Origin: Lentinus brumalis
Lineage: Eukaryota > Basidiomycota > Agaricomycetes > Polyporales > Polyporaceae
NCBI GenBank assembly: GCA_001792895.1
Contig: MARA01000025.1
Span: 548,865 to 612,864, forward strand
Reading direction: 5' to 3'
Length of the DNA stretch: 64,000 bases
Shown here: positions 21,314-31,478 of the stretch, piece by piece
Layout: the number at the start of each line of letters is the position of its first letter
Position numbering within the stretch: the stretch's first letter is position 1
Program-made: the position numbers and the translations under genes
The notes under the pieces: model-generated
Databases searched by the model: none
Told to the model about the DNA's origin: nothing
Seen by the model: the letters and a program-made list of their open reading frames with translations, nothing else

Positions 21314-23589
21314 GTCTAGACCTGGCGGAGAACTTCAGAGCCCAGGAAATGATGCGAGGGCGGGACCAGGAGTGAGCTGATGAGCTACGCAAAGATGCTC
21401 AGCTTCTATGGACCTCAAGAAGCACCGCCCGCCCTCATTCGCGAAAGGCGGCCGCAGAAAAGTACATCACAAATCGGCGGCGGCGACGAATTGATACCTC
21501 GTCCTCACGAGCTAGCGGAGGAGTACTAGCGGCTCTGCTCGGGTTCAGAGACGATTGGCCGTCGAGATCGCATGCCCGAGGCTTGATCTGTCGAACTGCG
21601 AAACCGCCACCTTCAATTTGCCCGCTTGAGACGCCACGCCACGCGGGTCAGGTGCGAAGGGAACCCGATTCAATATCATTGCATGTCGGTATGCTGAATG
21701 CTTGGAGGGCGGCGTGCGAGATGGCATCAGACGTGTTCTGTACCGACAATGGAGCAGTGAACATTCGTTCATCATGAAGTGGTCTTGTTCTGCTGCTGGC
21801 ACTCACATTGCGATTAAATCGCCCCGCATACCGGCGGACGAACGGATTGCGAAAGTTCAGCGATGGGTTACACTACTTACCGTTGACTTACCGCCATGTT
21901 TTTCGTTCGAAACAGGCGGTCAACAGTCCGGCGTACATGTATGTGACAGACATAATTGGGGCAGACCGATTACTTCGCAGTCTTTTGTCAGTTGTTGAGA
22001 GTCCCAGTCATGGACATTGAAATACAATTGTAACTTGGAGCTTGTGGCCTGTGGTTCGAAGTGAGGCCTGAGGCGTGGGCGGACTGTAGTCAATATAAGT
22101 GAGCCGCAGAATCACTGAATCGACGGAAGTAATGGACTGCGATTTTGCGTCGTTGTGTATGGGAGGAAAGCTGGCGACGGTGACTCCCTGAGCTCAGCTT
22201 CTATAGTCGAACCGGCACATAATCGATTTGAACTCTAAAGTCGAATAAGTTCGACCTGGTTCGAATTGTGAAACTGGTTCACGCCTGACTCCGTAGCCTG
22301 ACTCCTGAGTGTTCTCATCATATGTAGACTTGTCTGTATCTGACTCTTTCAGGTGCGTTCCCCTTCTATCTCACAGTAATATCAACTGGCCGCAACATGT
22401 AGTACAGAGACCCAAAGTTGAAGCATAAGTATAGCCGGACTCGGACCTATGAGGGGCGCCAGCGGACAAAAAGACTCGACTTCAGTTCTGAGTTTGGACT
22501 TTGGATTTGGACTTCGGCAACTGAACTGAACTTCAGAGTTGGACTTAACACGTGATCGGTTCAATTTCGGTTTGTGATTTCGGTTTCGCGCGGGCGTCTC
22601 AACTTCCGCTTTGGGTTTCGGTTTCGCCTCTCGACTTCACGACTCCGCATCGCGACCTTGCCCTATGCGACGCGGTCAATGTGCTCCCGGGCTGATTGAC
22701 GCCTCCGGCATACTCCGCCGTTAACTCCGCAACGCTTCGCAGCTCACCCAAATGCGGCAGTCAAGTACAGTACTCACTCAGGCTCGAGTAAGTATGGTAG
22801 TCGACGTAATGATACCTTCTCATCTGTATGATGTCTCGGTCCAAAGGTGTGGTGGTCCATCTGGTGTGCACCAGGGGAGTCGAGAGAGGGAGAGGGAGAG
22901 TAGAGGATGAGGAAAGGAGAGAGAGGGCGGGCGAAGGGCATCGAGTCGAAGTCTTGTGAGTAGAGTAGAGGGCCAATGGAATGAGTATTGACACGTACAC
23001 TCGATGCACGATGTTGAGTGCGAGGTCGAGTGTCAAATGCGAGAGGCTAGGGAGAGCAAGAGAACGCGAGAGACGAAGGACGAGAGTCGAGCCAGGGCGA
23101 AGTCGAGAGGGGAACATGAAACTTGTTACGGTAGCTACATACATACACACCTTATATACATGAAGACCTACTTGGCTGATGTATGTACTGAAAAGTGCGG
23201 TCGTGAGGGAGATGACGAGGAGATAAAGAGCTGGAACAAAGGAAAAACATATATGACAGTCACGAGGGCGCGCAAGAGCGAGGTGACGGAAAGACCGAAT
23301 TGTTAACGAATGCTATCGTATGTAGGTACCATATAAACGGTACAGTAAATGTCCTCAGGGTGTAGGTAACGTGTAGAAATCGTTTTGAAGGGGGTGGGAC
23401 GAGAGGGAGGAGAGAAGCCGTGGTACCGCATCCAGCTCACGATGACGCAGAGCCCCAGCCTTGCGCTGATCGGGACCATGCTCGGAATGTGTCGGCACGA
23501 CGAGAACGCCGTCAGCGACGTTGGGGGTGAGTCGCGCAGCCCGTGCGCTGTCTGGGCTGACGTAGAAGGGTGTGCATCGGAGTCAGCAC
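21314..23589. other. gene-poor region
   Basis: Begins with the protease upstream region. 22440-22640 is a run of short degenerate units around ttcgg, tttgga and ggtttcg. 22870-23110 on the plus strand is a purine-rich GAGAGGGAG tract. Only chance open frames are visible; no gene supported. Confidence 0.5.
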
Positions 23590-23770
23590 AAAGTTGACAC
23601 GTAGGTTGTCAGTGCCGGAGATACATCCTCGGCCCCACAGGATGTATCTTGTGAGTTCGAGGATGCATCCTGTATATACACTGGCACTATCAGGGTTCGA
23701 ACCCGCAACCTCCGAGTTCCCTGGGGACAAAAATACTACGGACACCCGTCCAACTGCGCCACCGACGCTT
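23590..23770 (-). repeat. tRNA-derived SINE-like sequence
   Basis: Minus strand carries a perfect Pol III A box (TGGCGCAGTTGG, complement of 23750-23761) and, 45 bp further on, a B box (GGTTCGAACCC, 23693-23704). The putative acceptor strand GCGTCGG has no partner after the T arm, so it is not a working tRNA. Downstream lies an imperfect inverted repeat around a catcc/ggatg core, which could be a SINE tail. A single copy in the window, so mobility is inference. Confidence 0.4.
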
Positions 23771-24001
23771 TTCTTATGTGTGTACGCTGTTGCAATATAT
23801 AGCTTACTTTCTGAACTGTCCTCCAGCCTTGCGAGCTTCCAAACAACGATACAAAGAATTATTGGATCCAATAGCGAACAGAGAGGTACACAGCAGCGAG
23901 GGAGGAGCGTACCAGCTGATACCAAGTACTGTAATATATCGTGTTCATACCCCGCGACGTTCTGGGTGCGACCGAGGACGTCAGGACTGTTCGATTGAAT
24001 G

Positions 24002-25089
24002 CTACTCTCTTCCAGATCCAGAAGAGACGTGCGAGGAACCTGCGACCGGTTGCACGTCATTCTCACGACGTGAGGAGCTTGCAACAGAGTGTTGTTCGCC
24101 CGAACCTACAATACATGTCAGTTATCAACAATGTAGCAAACGAAGTTACTGGCATACGTTCAACTCGTAGCAGCTCGCGCTGGATCTGCAGCATCTCCTC
24201 GCTGTTCTTCAAGATGCGAAGGAGCATGGCCTCCGTCGATGACTCGTTCATGTCCTTGCTGATCGTCTTTGGCTTCTTGGACTGGCCATTTCCCATGGCT
24301 GCCTGCCCCATCTTCCCGCCCTTCCGCTTGCGGCTCTGAGCATTGCTGGACTTCCGCGCTGGGTGCGCAATCCCCTTCCCCTTCCCCTTCCCCTGTCCCT
24401 TCCCCTTCCCCTGTCCCTTCCCTGGCTCCGCCTCATCGTCCTCTGCAAGCTGATCCTCCTCCTCCTCCTCCTTCTCCTCCTCCCCACTTGCCTCCTCGAC
24501 CACATACGCAATCTGGGGGTGGTCGGTCTGCGTGCGAGGCTCGCTCTCGCCTCCGTTGCCCTGCTCTGAGTCCTCGCCGTCTGGCTCGGATCGCAGAACG
24601 TCGACGAGCAAGTTCGCAGATTGATTCCGCTTGTCCTTCCACTTGAACCCTTCGGGCGCAGGCGTGAGATCCAAGTCGCGAGCGATCTTGTATGTATAAC
24701 AGAGAGGTTTCTTCGCGTACTTCAACTGTTCCATAGCTATTGAGAATGTCAGTGAAGTTGGTGCGTTGGTACACGGCCTTGAACTCACCAGTCTGATGAT
24801 CGCACTCAGCGGCATCACCGACCAGGCAATGGAGGCAGCGGTACGAGCACCCGTTGTGCAGAATACAGTCGTGACCGCTGAGGATGCATGGTCGGCACGG
24901 TTTACCACGCACAGCCGATATGTCTACCAGCCACTGATTGACGTCGGCGAGGTGCTCAATTCGGATGAGGGCTGGGAATAACGCGACGTTGATTCCCTTC
25001 TTGTAGGCGGCTTCTACTGCTTCGTTCAGAGTGGGATGGTAGTTGTTGCGGACAAGGTGGCCGCGCACGATGATTGGAGGGGATGACAT
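24002..25089 (-). CDS. Zn2Cys6-like zinc-cluster protein 1
   Basis: Exons 25089-24789, 24736-24158 and 24105-24002 give 327 aa. Cysteines at 65, 68, 75, 85, 88 and 96 (CRPC ... HDC ... YRCLHC ... EC) show the spacing CX2CX6CX9CX2CX7C, close to the fungal binuclear zinc cluster but placed after a conserved N-terminal block (YHPTLNEAV, residues 17-25). The middle is very acidic (runs of Glu), followed by a Gly/Lys repeat (GKGQGKGKG) and a C-terminal helical segment with coiled-coil character (LLRILKNSEEMLQIQRELL). Its paralogue at 30279-31299 has the same first exon length (301 nt). Probably nuclear and DNA-binding; target unknown. Confidence 0.65.
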
Positions 25090-25192
25090 GGTGAGGATGG
25101 AGACGCTGTGCAAACTCAGGTCGCGTTGGGCTTAAGAAGCGTTGTGGCGTACTGTTTCTTGAGTGATGCTGCGGCAATGTCCTAGAACGCGT

Positions 25193-26567
25193 TGATACGG
25201 CAGCTGCGTCTCTGAGGGCAGAACACCCAACAAATGACAACAACCAACCTGAAAGGGTGCGAGTGGGCTAGTCGATTCTCGGTCGAGCGGCGACGAAGTC
25301 GAGCGTCGGAGGTTCGCGAAGTCGAAGGCTCGAAAGGGGGAGGGAAGAAGGCGAAAGTGGTGCGAGGGAAAAGGGGGATCGGCGAGGTGTCGGCGATATA
25401 TAGCCTAACGACGAATAGCCGTCGGCAAGACGAAACCTCGAGGCACTCCGGCCTCGATGCGAAGACTCTGCGACGCGATAGTGCGACGAATCGGCCCCGT
25501 CCTGGGTGCGCGAGACGACGAAGTCCTTCCTGGACAACTTGGGGCCACTATAGGCTGGGGGAGACCACGATAGGTCGACTGGGTCACGATAGACCGACTA
25601 GGGCCACGATAGGCCGAACGCGAAGGCTCTTCTTGAGCGAAACCGGCCCTTCCTGGGCTACCCTTCCTGGGCTACTTGCTGGGTCGACGATACGACACTG
25701 GCCGACGATACGGCGAAACTGTGAGAAGACTCTGCGACTCAACTGGACCTGGGACTTGGAGCGACTCTGGCTCAAACCGGCGAAAACGTCGAAGAGTGTC
25801 GAAACGACCGCGAAACGAGAGCTCAATGACGGAGAGGGGGAAAGGTTCTCTTGATTCGGAGGGTAGATGGTGGGGGGGAAGGGAAGGGGGCCTCTAACTA
25901 GATGCTGTACATGCTGTTCGACGATATGGTACGATGAAGCGCACGATTCGGCCTATGACTAAGCGACGAACAACCAATCAGAGCCGAACACAAGGCTAAT
26001 CGCGTGATGCGACAACGACAGCGCCGACAACGCCGAACAGGCGCTAGGCGCACGGACCAGGTCGAACGATCACAACATAATGACGCAATCGACGACGCAA
26101 TCGACGAATCGCGCTGATTGACACGAAGCAAGGGGACGAAATGAACCAAGGCAAGGTCAAACCAAACTGTATAGTAGAGGGGGAAGGGACGAAGACTCAG
26201 AGGCTCAAAGGCTCGAATAGACGAAGGGTCACAGGGTCGATGAACTGCGAATCGACGAACGGACGAATTGCTGGCCATGGGAGTGAAGACGAAGGCTGGT
26301 CGACGACTGTCGAATGCAAAGGACTACGGTTCGACGTCGTTCGACGGTCGAGGTGGGAGGTGATGGTCGAGCAAGGACGAATGATGACTACCAAGGCTGA
26401 CTGGGGACGATATAGGCCGACGATAGCTCGCAGGTTGGCCGATGAGGCCGAAGGAGTGCAGGAGAAGGGCAGGAGGACGGCGAAATGGACGATAGTGAGG
26501 ATAGGGAGTCGATAGAAGGTGCGAAGAGGTCGCAAAATCGGGGCACAGACCAGCATGATGCACATCA
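25193..26567 (-). repeat. 3' LTR of the gag-only retrotransposon
   Basis: 1375 bp. By eye it differs from the other LTR by two substitutions (near 25458 and 26062) and three single-base indels. Its outer end is 103 bp upstream of the ATG of the zinc-cluster gene at 25089, so it has replaced or displaced that gene's promoter region. Confidence 0.9.
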
Positions 26568-26580
26568 TCCCCTCCCCACT
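26568..26580 (-). promoter_or_regulatory. polypurine tract of the retrotransposon
   Basis: On the minus strand AGTGGGGAGGGGA abuts the 3' LTR, the expected plus-strand priming site of reverse transcription. Confidence 0.6.
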
Positions 26581-26812
26581 GAGATATGGACTGTCCTCAG
26601 TCCTCGAAACATGACGATGACGATGGGCGACCAGGACGATGGACGAAAATGGGGCAAGGGCTCTAATGATGATATGGTCGATGAAGTGGACGATGAAGAC
26701 GAAGGTCGAGATAGGTAGGCAATGAAGGACAGGGCTGTGATGCTGGGCTTCGACGACGAAGGGGATAGGAATAGGGAAGATGATGGAGTGGGCTTCGAGC
26801 GCGATTGTCGGA

Positions 26813-27982
26813 TCACAGTGTGTAGACATAGCCATCTTGACGACGATTCGGTCGACGATCGGGGTTCTGGTCGTAGTAGGCAAGCATCGCTTCACGAATC
26901 GTCGAGCCATCACCTCGATGAGTAGGGATTTCGCGGCCGTTCGACAACAGCACATGACCTCCAGGACGATCGCAAACCACGAGACCTGCGCGAACATCGG
27001 CCTCGACGACTGGACAGATCATGATGCTACAGGCCGACTCGCCACAGTAGTAGCAAGGGGGACGATCTTCGGCTCGCTGTGCGACATCGGCGAATAGGGT
27101 GCCAACTTGACGATGTCCAGGAGGATAGCGAGGGGGACCATCAGGGAAGCGACCATCGCCGACCCGAGGGGGCTGCTCGACACGCTTCGACACTGCCTCA
27201 TCATCGCGAACGGTGCGAATCGCAGCAGCGACGATCTGCTCTAAGACCTCGCTCTTGATCGTCAGATCGTTCGGCTCGTTCGTGTTCGTGGCATGAGGGT
27301 GCGAAGGGGGAGCAACGAGCTTGGGGGACGAAGGACGAAGGGGCTCACGATAGAGAGGCTCGCGATAGACGACCGCAGCGAAGGCAGGCCGATCGTCGAT
27401 AACATGCACAATCGCTTCGTGGACCTGGTCGACTGTGTACGAGTCTTCGCGATGCTTATCGGGGACTTTCAGGCTAAGTCGAGCTTCGACAGCGGGTCGA
27501 CGATCGTTGTGGATGAGACGAAGGAGTGTGTCGACGACTTGGCGATGGGTGAGCTCTGGGGGCGACTTCGACATCAGGTATCGAGCGATGGGGTAGAATT
27601 CGCCGTAGAAAGCCATGTACTCCGCAAGCGAACCGATACCAGAGCGAACCCGCGACGACACGACATCGTCGAACTCGCGAAGAGTGAACTTGTGATCCTT
27701 GTCAGAGCCGAGATAGAAGCTAAAGATCTGGGCACGAAAGTCGACGAACGACATCGACACATCGGCGAACGATGGAAGCGACTCCCAGCGCTTCGCGACA
27801 TCGATCGGCATGTAGATGAGCGCGGCTTCCTTTCGTTCCGCATCGTCGATGACCTGGTACTTCGCCATCACGCGTTCGAGGTCGCGGAAGTATCGTTCGA
27901 CACCTTCGCGGCTCGTCGCGACCCACTGCGGGGTGCCGCGTTCGTTCGAGAGGGGCATACTGTCGACCTTGCGCTGAGCCAT
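26813..27982 (-). CDS. retrotransposon Gag protein
   Basis: 389 aa from an ATG at 27982. The N-terminal capsid-like part starts DSMPLSNERGTPQW and contains DVAKRWESL and FRAQIFSFYLG, typical of basidiomycete Gag. Near the C-terminus is a Cys/His knuckle-like segment (CYYCGESACSIMIC) followed by GLVVCDRPGGHVLLSNGREI, a pattern common to gag-only basidiomycete proteins. A Pro/Ser-rich frame lies just upstream (28403 down to about 27980) in another phase and overlaps the start, so Gag may once have been longer, or may be reached by frameshifting. It would package the element RNA; no enzymatic domains. Confidence 0.75.
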   Translation of the reverse strand: MAQRKVDSMPLSNERGTPQWVATSREGVERYFRDLERVMAKYQVIDDAERKEAALIYMPIDVAKRWESLPSFADVSMSFVDFRAQIFSFYLGSDKDHKFTLREFDDVVSSRVRSGIGSLAEYMAFYGEFYPIARYLMSKSPPELTHRQVVDTLLRLIHNDRRPAVEARLSLKVPDKHREDSYTVDQVHEAIVHVIDDRPAFAAVVYREPLYREPLRPSSPKLVAPPSHPHATNTNEPNDLTIKSEVLEQIVAAAIRTVRDDEAVSKRVEQPPRVGDGRFPDGPPRYPPGHRQVGTLFADVAQRAEDRPPCYYCGESACSIMICPVVEADVRAGLVVCDRPGGHVLLSNGREIPTHRGDGSTIREAMLAYYDQNPDRRPNRRQDGYVYTL

Positions 27983-28489
27983 GGTAGACGACGAAGGGGG
28001 AGGGAATGGACTGGGGAGGGACTAGGGGTGGTACTGGAGGGGCGATCGTCGATTGAGGTGTCGACGAAGAGGGGGCCTTAGCGCGCGAAGGCCGTTTCGG
28101 CGGAGGGAGATTCTTTTCGAGCGGTGGAAGAAGGGGGATGCCTTGTTCGCGTTGTTTTCGGCGAGTGATGTGCGAACCCGACGCTATGTTGGACAGTGAC
28201 GACGAACGAGGACGAGGCGAAAGACGAGGGGACGATGGCCGCGATGCCTGGGGTGAGGGCGATAGCGGTGTAAGCGACGAAGCGAACGATTTCTCCGAAG
28301 GGGATGAGGGTGCCGTGGCGAAGCCGAAAGACTCGTCGAACTGTTCGGCGCGGTGGTACTCGTCGTCTAGTTCGATGGATAAATCGCGAAGGAGCTCGGT
28401 CACTTCGGCGATGGAAGAATCGAGGTTCGACGTGGGTGCGAAAGACGACGACGAAGGCGACAGCTTGAGCCGACGGTGTCAACTAAACC

Positions 28490-28507
28490 CCTCGCGGTGG
28501 GCTCCAA
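28490..28507 (-). promoter_or_regulatory. primer-binding-like site of the retrotransposon
   Basis: On the minus strand TGGAGCCCACCGCGAGG begins three bases after the 5' LTR. A TGG start fits complementarity to a tRNA 3' CCA end; the tRNA is not identified. Confidence 0.45.
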
Positions 28508-28509
28508 AA

Positions 28510-29887
28510 TGATACGGCAGCTGCGTCTCTGAGGGCAGAACACCCAACAAATGACAACAACCAACCTGAAAGGGTGCGAGTGGGCTAGTCGATTCTCGGT
28601 CGAGCGGCGACGAAGTCGAGCGTCGGAGGTTCGCGAAGTCGAAGGCTCGAAAGGGGGAGGGAAGAAGGCGAAAGTGGTGCGAGGGAAAAGGGGGATCGGC
28701 GAGGTGTCGGCGATATATAGCCTAACGACGAATAGCCGTCGGCAAGACGAAACCTCGAGGCACTCTGGCCTCGATGCGAAGACTCTGCGACGCGATAGTG
28801 CGACGAATCGGCCCCGTCCTGGGTGCGCGAGACGACGAAGTCCTTCCTGGACAACTTGGGGCCACTATAGGCTGGGGGAGACCACGATAGGTCGACTGGG
28901 TCACGATAGACCGACTAGGGCCACGATAGGCCGAACGCGAAGGCTCTTCTTGAGCGAAAACCGGCCCTTCCTGGGCTACCCTTCCTGGGCTACTTGCTGG
29001 GTCGACGATACGACACTGGCCGACGATACGGCGAAACTGTGAGAAGACTCTGCGACTCAACTGGACCTGGGACTTGGAGCGACTCTGGCTCAAACCGGCG
29101 AAAACGTCGAAGAGTGTCGAAACGACCGCGAAACGAGAGCTCAATGACGGAGAGGGGGAAAGGTTCTCTTGATTCGGAGGGTAGATGGTGGGGGGGAAGG
29201 GAAGGGGGCCTCTAACTAGATGCTGTACATGCTGTTCGACGATATGGTACGATGAAGCGCACGATTCGGCCTATGACTAAGCGACGAACAACCAATCAGA
29301 GCCGAACACAAGGCTAATCGCGTGATGCGACAACGACAGCGCCGACAACGCCGAACAGGCGCTAGGCGCACGGACCAGGGCGAACGATCACAACATAATG
29401 ACGCAATCGACGACGCAATCGACGAATCGCGCTGATTGACACGAAGCAAAGGGGACGAAATGAACCAAGGCAAGGTCAAACCAAACTGTATAGTAGAGGG
29501 GGAAGGGACGAAGACTCAGAGGCTCAAAGGCTCGAATAGACGAAGGGTCACAGGGTCGATGAACTGCCGAATCGACGAACGGACGAATTGCTGGCCATGG
29601 GAGTGAAGACGAAGGCTGGTCGACGACTGTCGAATGCAAAGGACTACGGTTCGACGTCGTTCGACGGTCGAGGTGGGAGGTGATGGTCGAGCAAGGACGA
29701 ATGATGACTACCAAGGCTGACTGGGGACGATATAGGCCGACGATAGCTCGCAGGTTGGCCGATGAGGCCGAAGGAGTGCAGGAGAAGGGCAGGAGGACGG
29801 CGAAATGGACGATAGTGAGGATAGGGAGTCGATAGAAGGTGCGAAGAGGTCGCAAAATCGGGGCACAGACCAGCATGATGCACATCA
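28510..29887 (-). repeat. 5' LTR of the gag-only retrotransposon
   Basis: 1378 bp, nearly identical to 25193-26567. The many open frames inside both LTRs are mirrored chance frames and are not listed as genes. Confidence 0.9.
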
Positions 29888-30278
29888 GCGTACGGTGCTG
29901 CTGCAGCGGCATTGCACCCTCGTCACATCAATACTACTGGCGGCGCATCAGAAGACACCTAATACGAATCGGTGCTGCAGCGGCGATCATATCTTCACAA
30001 TAGTCTTCAATAGCTGCAGCTCGACGCGGTCACATGGCCGCGTTCACGACGCGGTCAGATGGGCGCGTAACCGCGTTCAGAGCCTGGGAGCAGAGGACGA
30101 GGAACATCAAGGTGCTGGGTGCGAGGCGAAGACGTGCGCGATGTACAGGGGATGAGTAGAACAACTAACGACGTCCTGTATCGTGGAGTACTACAACTAA
30201 CGTGGACATGCATGTACGACTACCTACATCCATCGTAGCTAGTTGCAATGTGCCACAGCCTGTCACACCACAGGCAAC
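29888..30278. other. spacer after the retrotransposon
   Basis: Contains two imperfect copies of ggtgctgcagcggc (29895, 29971) and two of gcggtcacatggccgcgt-like units (30029, 30052). No gene seen. Confidence 0.4.
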
Positions 30279-31299
30279 TCATGCAGTCTGCTCACCGCCT
30301 GATGTGCGCGAAGGCCCCGCGATAGGTGCCTGCTGTTCCTCAAGAGCACCTGGAAGAACGTCAGTACGCGACTTTATGCGTTATGAACAGACTTACGCTG
30401 CTCTGCATGCACTCGTGCTGGGTCGTAGGCATCGATCGATTGAGGAAGGCAGTCCAGGCCCTCCTCTTTCACATTGACAGCGTCCTTGGTCGCGGCCGAC
30501 TTGTCCTTCAGCAACTCGACGATCGTCTTCACGTCCTTCGCGATGCCTTCAAGGAGTCGCTCGATGTTCGAACGCTGGGTCTTACGTTTGGTGCGCGATA
30601 CGCCCGAGGTGTTCGATGGCTTCTTCCCCTTTCCCTTGCGCCCTAAGTCATGCGACGCACCTTCCTCATCGTCCTCGTCATCCTCGTCCTCATCCTCGTC
30701 TTCCTCGTCTTCCCCATCCTCCTCGTCCTCCTCGTCCTCCTGCTCCTCCTTCTCTGAGAGCATGACCGTCACGCTCTCGTCGTCGTCCTCCTCATCCACT
30801 TCCTTGGGCACATCCGCAATGTCTGATGCCTGTCGACCTATCCCGCCCCACACGAGGTTATCTGGGACCGGCGTGAGGTTCTCTTTGGCTGCATCTGAGT
30901 ATGGTTTGCAGATTGGCAGGTTTCGGTATCCTCGCTCTACCATATCTACACCAGTGTCAGTACATCCATCTGAGACCAAGCCTGTGGTAAGAACTTACAA
31001 GCTTCGTGCGAGCAGCCAGGGAGTTGCTTGACCCAGCAACGAAGGCAGCGGTACGATGAGCCGTTGTGCAGGACGCATTTGACGTTCGCGTCGATGCAGC
31101 TCTGACATGACTTATGCCGCGCGCGCGCAATGTCGCGAAAGAATTGCTCCGCCGTCGGTTCAATCAAATCCATACGCAGCAGCGCGGGGAAGATGATGAC
31201 GGGGACATCGGCCGCGCGCGCGGCACTGACGGCCTCGTTCAACGTTGGATGATAGGTCTGTGGCGAGGCGAGTCGGGAGCGAGCGATGAGGAGGACCAT
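30279..31299 (-). CDS. Zn2Cys6-like zinc-cluster protein 2
   Basis: Paralogue of 24002-25089. Exon 1 (31299-30999) is again 301 nt, and the six cysteines fall at the same residues (65, 68, 75, 85, 88, 96: CQSC ... VKC ... YRCLRC ... GC), with the shared YHPTLNEAV block. Exon 2 encodes a basic-to-acidic stretch with a long Asp/Glu run, a nuclear-localisation-like KRKTQR, and a helical C-terminus (IERLLEGIAKDVKTIVELLKDK). The last exon ends in a TGA at 30279-30281. Likely a nuclear regulator of an agaricomycete-specific family. A third, more distant member is cargo of the giant element (50455-51462). Confidence 0.65.
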
Positions 31300-31478
31300 G
31301 GCGGTGGTCGCGGTGGTCGCTCAGGATGTCGTGCTGGCAGCGAGGACCAGCAGGCAGACACGCCTGCAGCACGCTGTTCATTTGCCATGGCGGAACCATG
31401 TGCGCGCCGCCACGCGGCCACGACGTGTCTCGGTCTCTGTACGGACGTTCTATGTACTACGTTACAGGCTCTCTGAGC

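Larger units (their letters stand above)
25193..29887 (-). mobile_element. gag-only LTR retrotransposon, complete
   Basis: Two long terminal repeats (25193-26567 and 28510-29887) bracket a 1.9 kb internal region, with GCGT directly repeated outside (25189-25192 and 29888-29891). The termini are TG...CA. The element reads on the minus strand: primer-binding-like TGGAGCCCACCGCGAGG follows the right LTR and a purine tract precedes the left LTR. It encodes Gag but no protease, reverse transcriptase or integrase, so it must depend on a partner element. Confidence 0.9.

Noticed and set aside
22860..23120. Charged frames (GAGAGGGAG tract) as a gene
   Set aside because: Low-complexity purine tract, no splice context and no domain.
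23690..23765. Functional tRNA gene on the minus strand
   Set aside because: A and B boxes are present but the acceptor and T stems do not close, so it is listed as SINE-like only.
25193..29887. Numerous long open frames in both LTRs on both strands
   Set aside because: They are mirrored in the two LTRs, Arg/Ser/Asp-biased from a cgacga-rich sequence, and show no domain.
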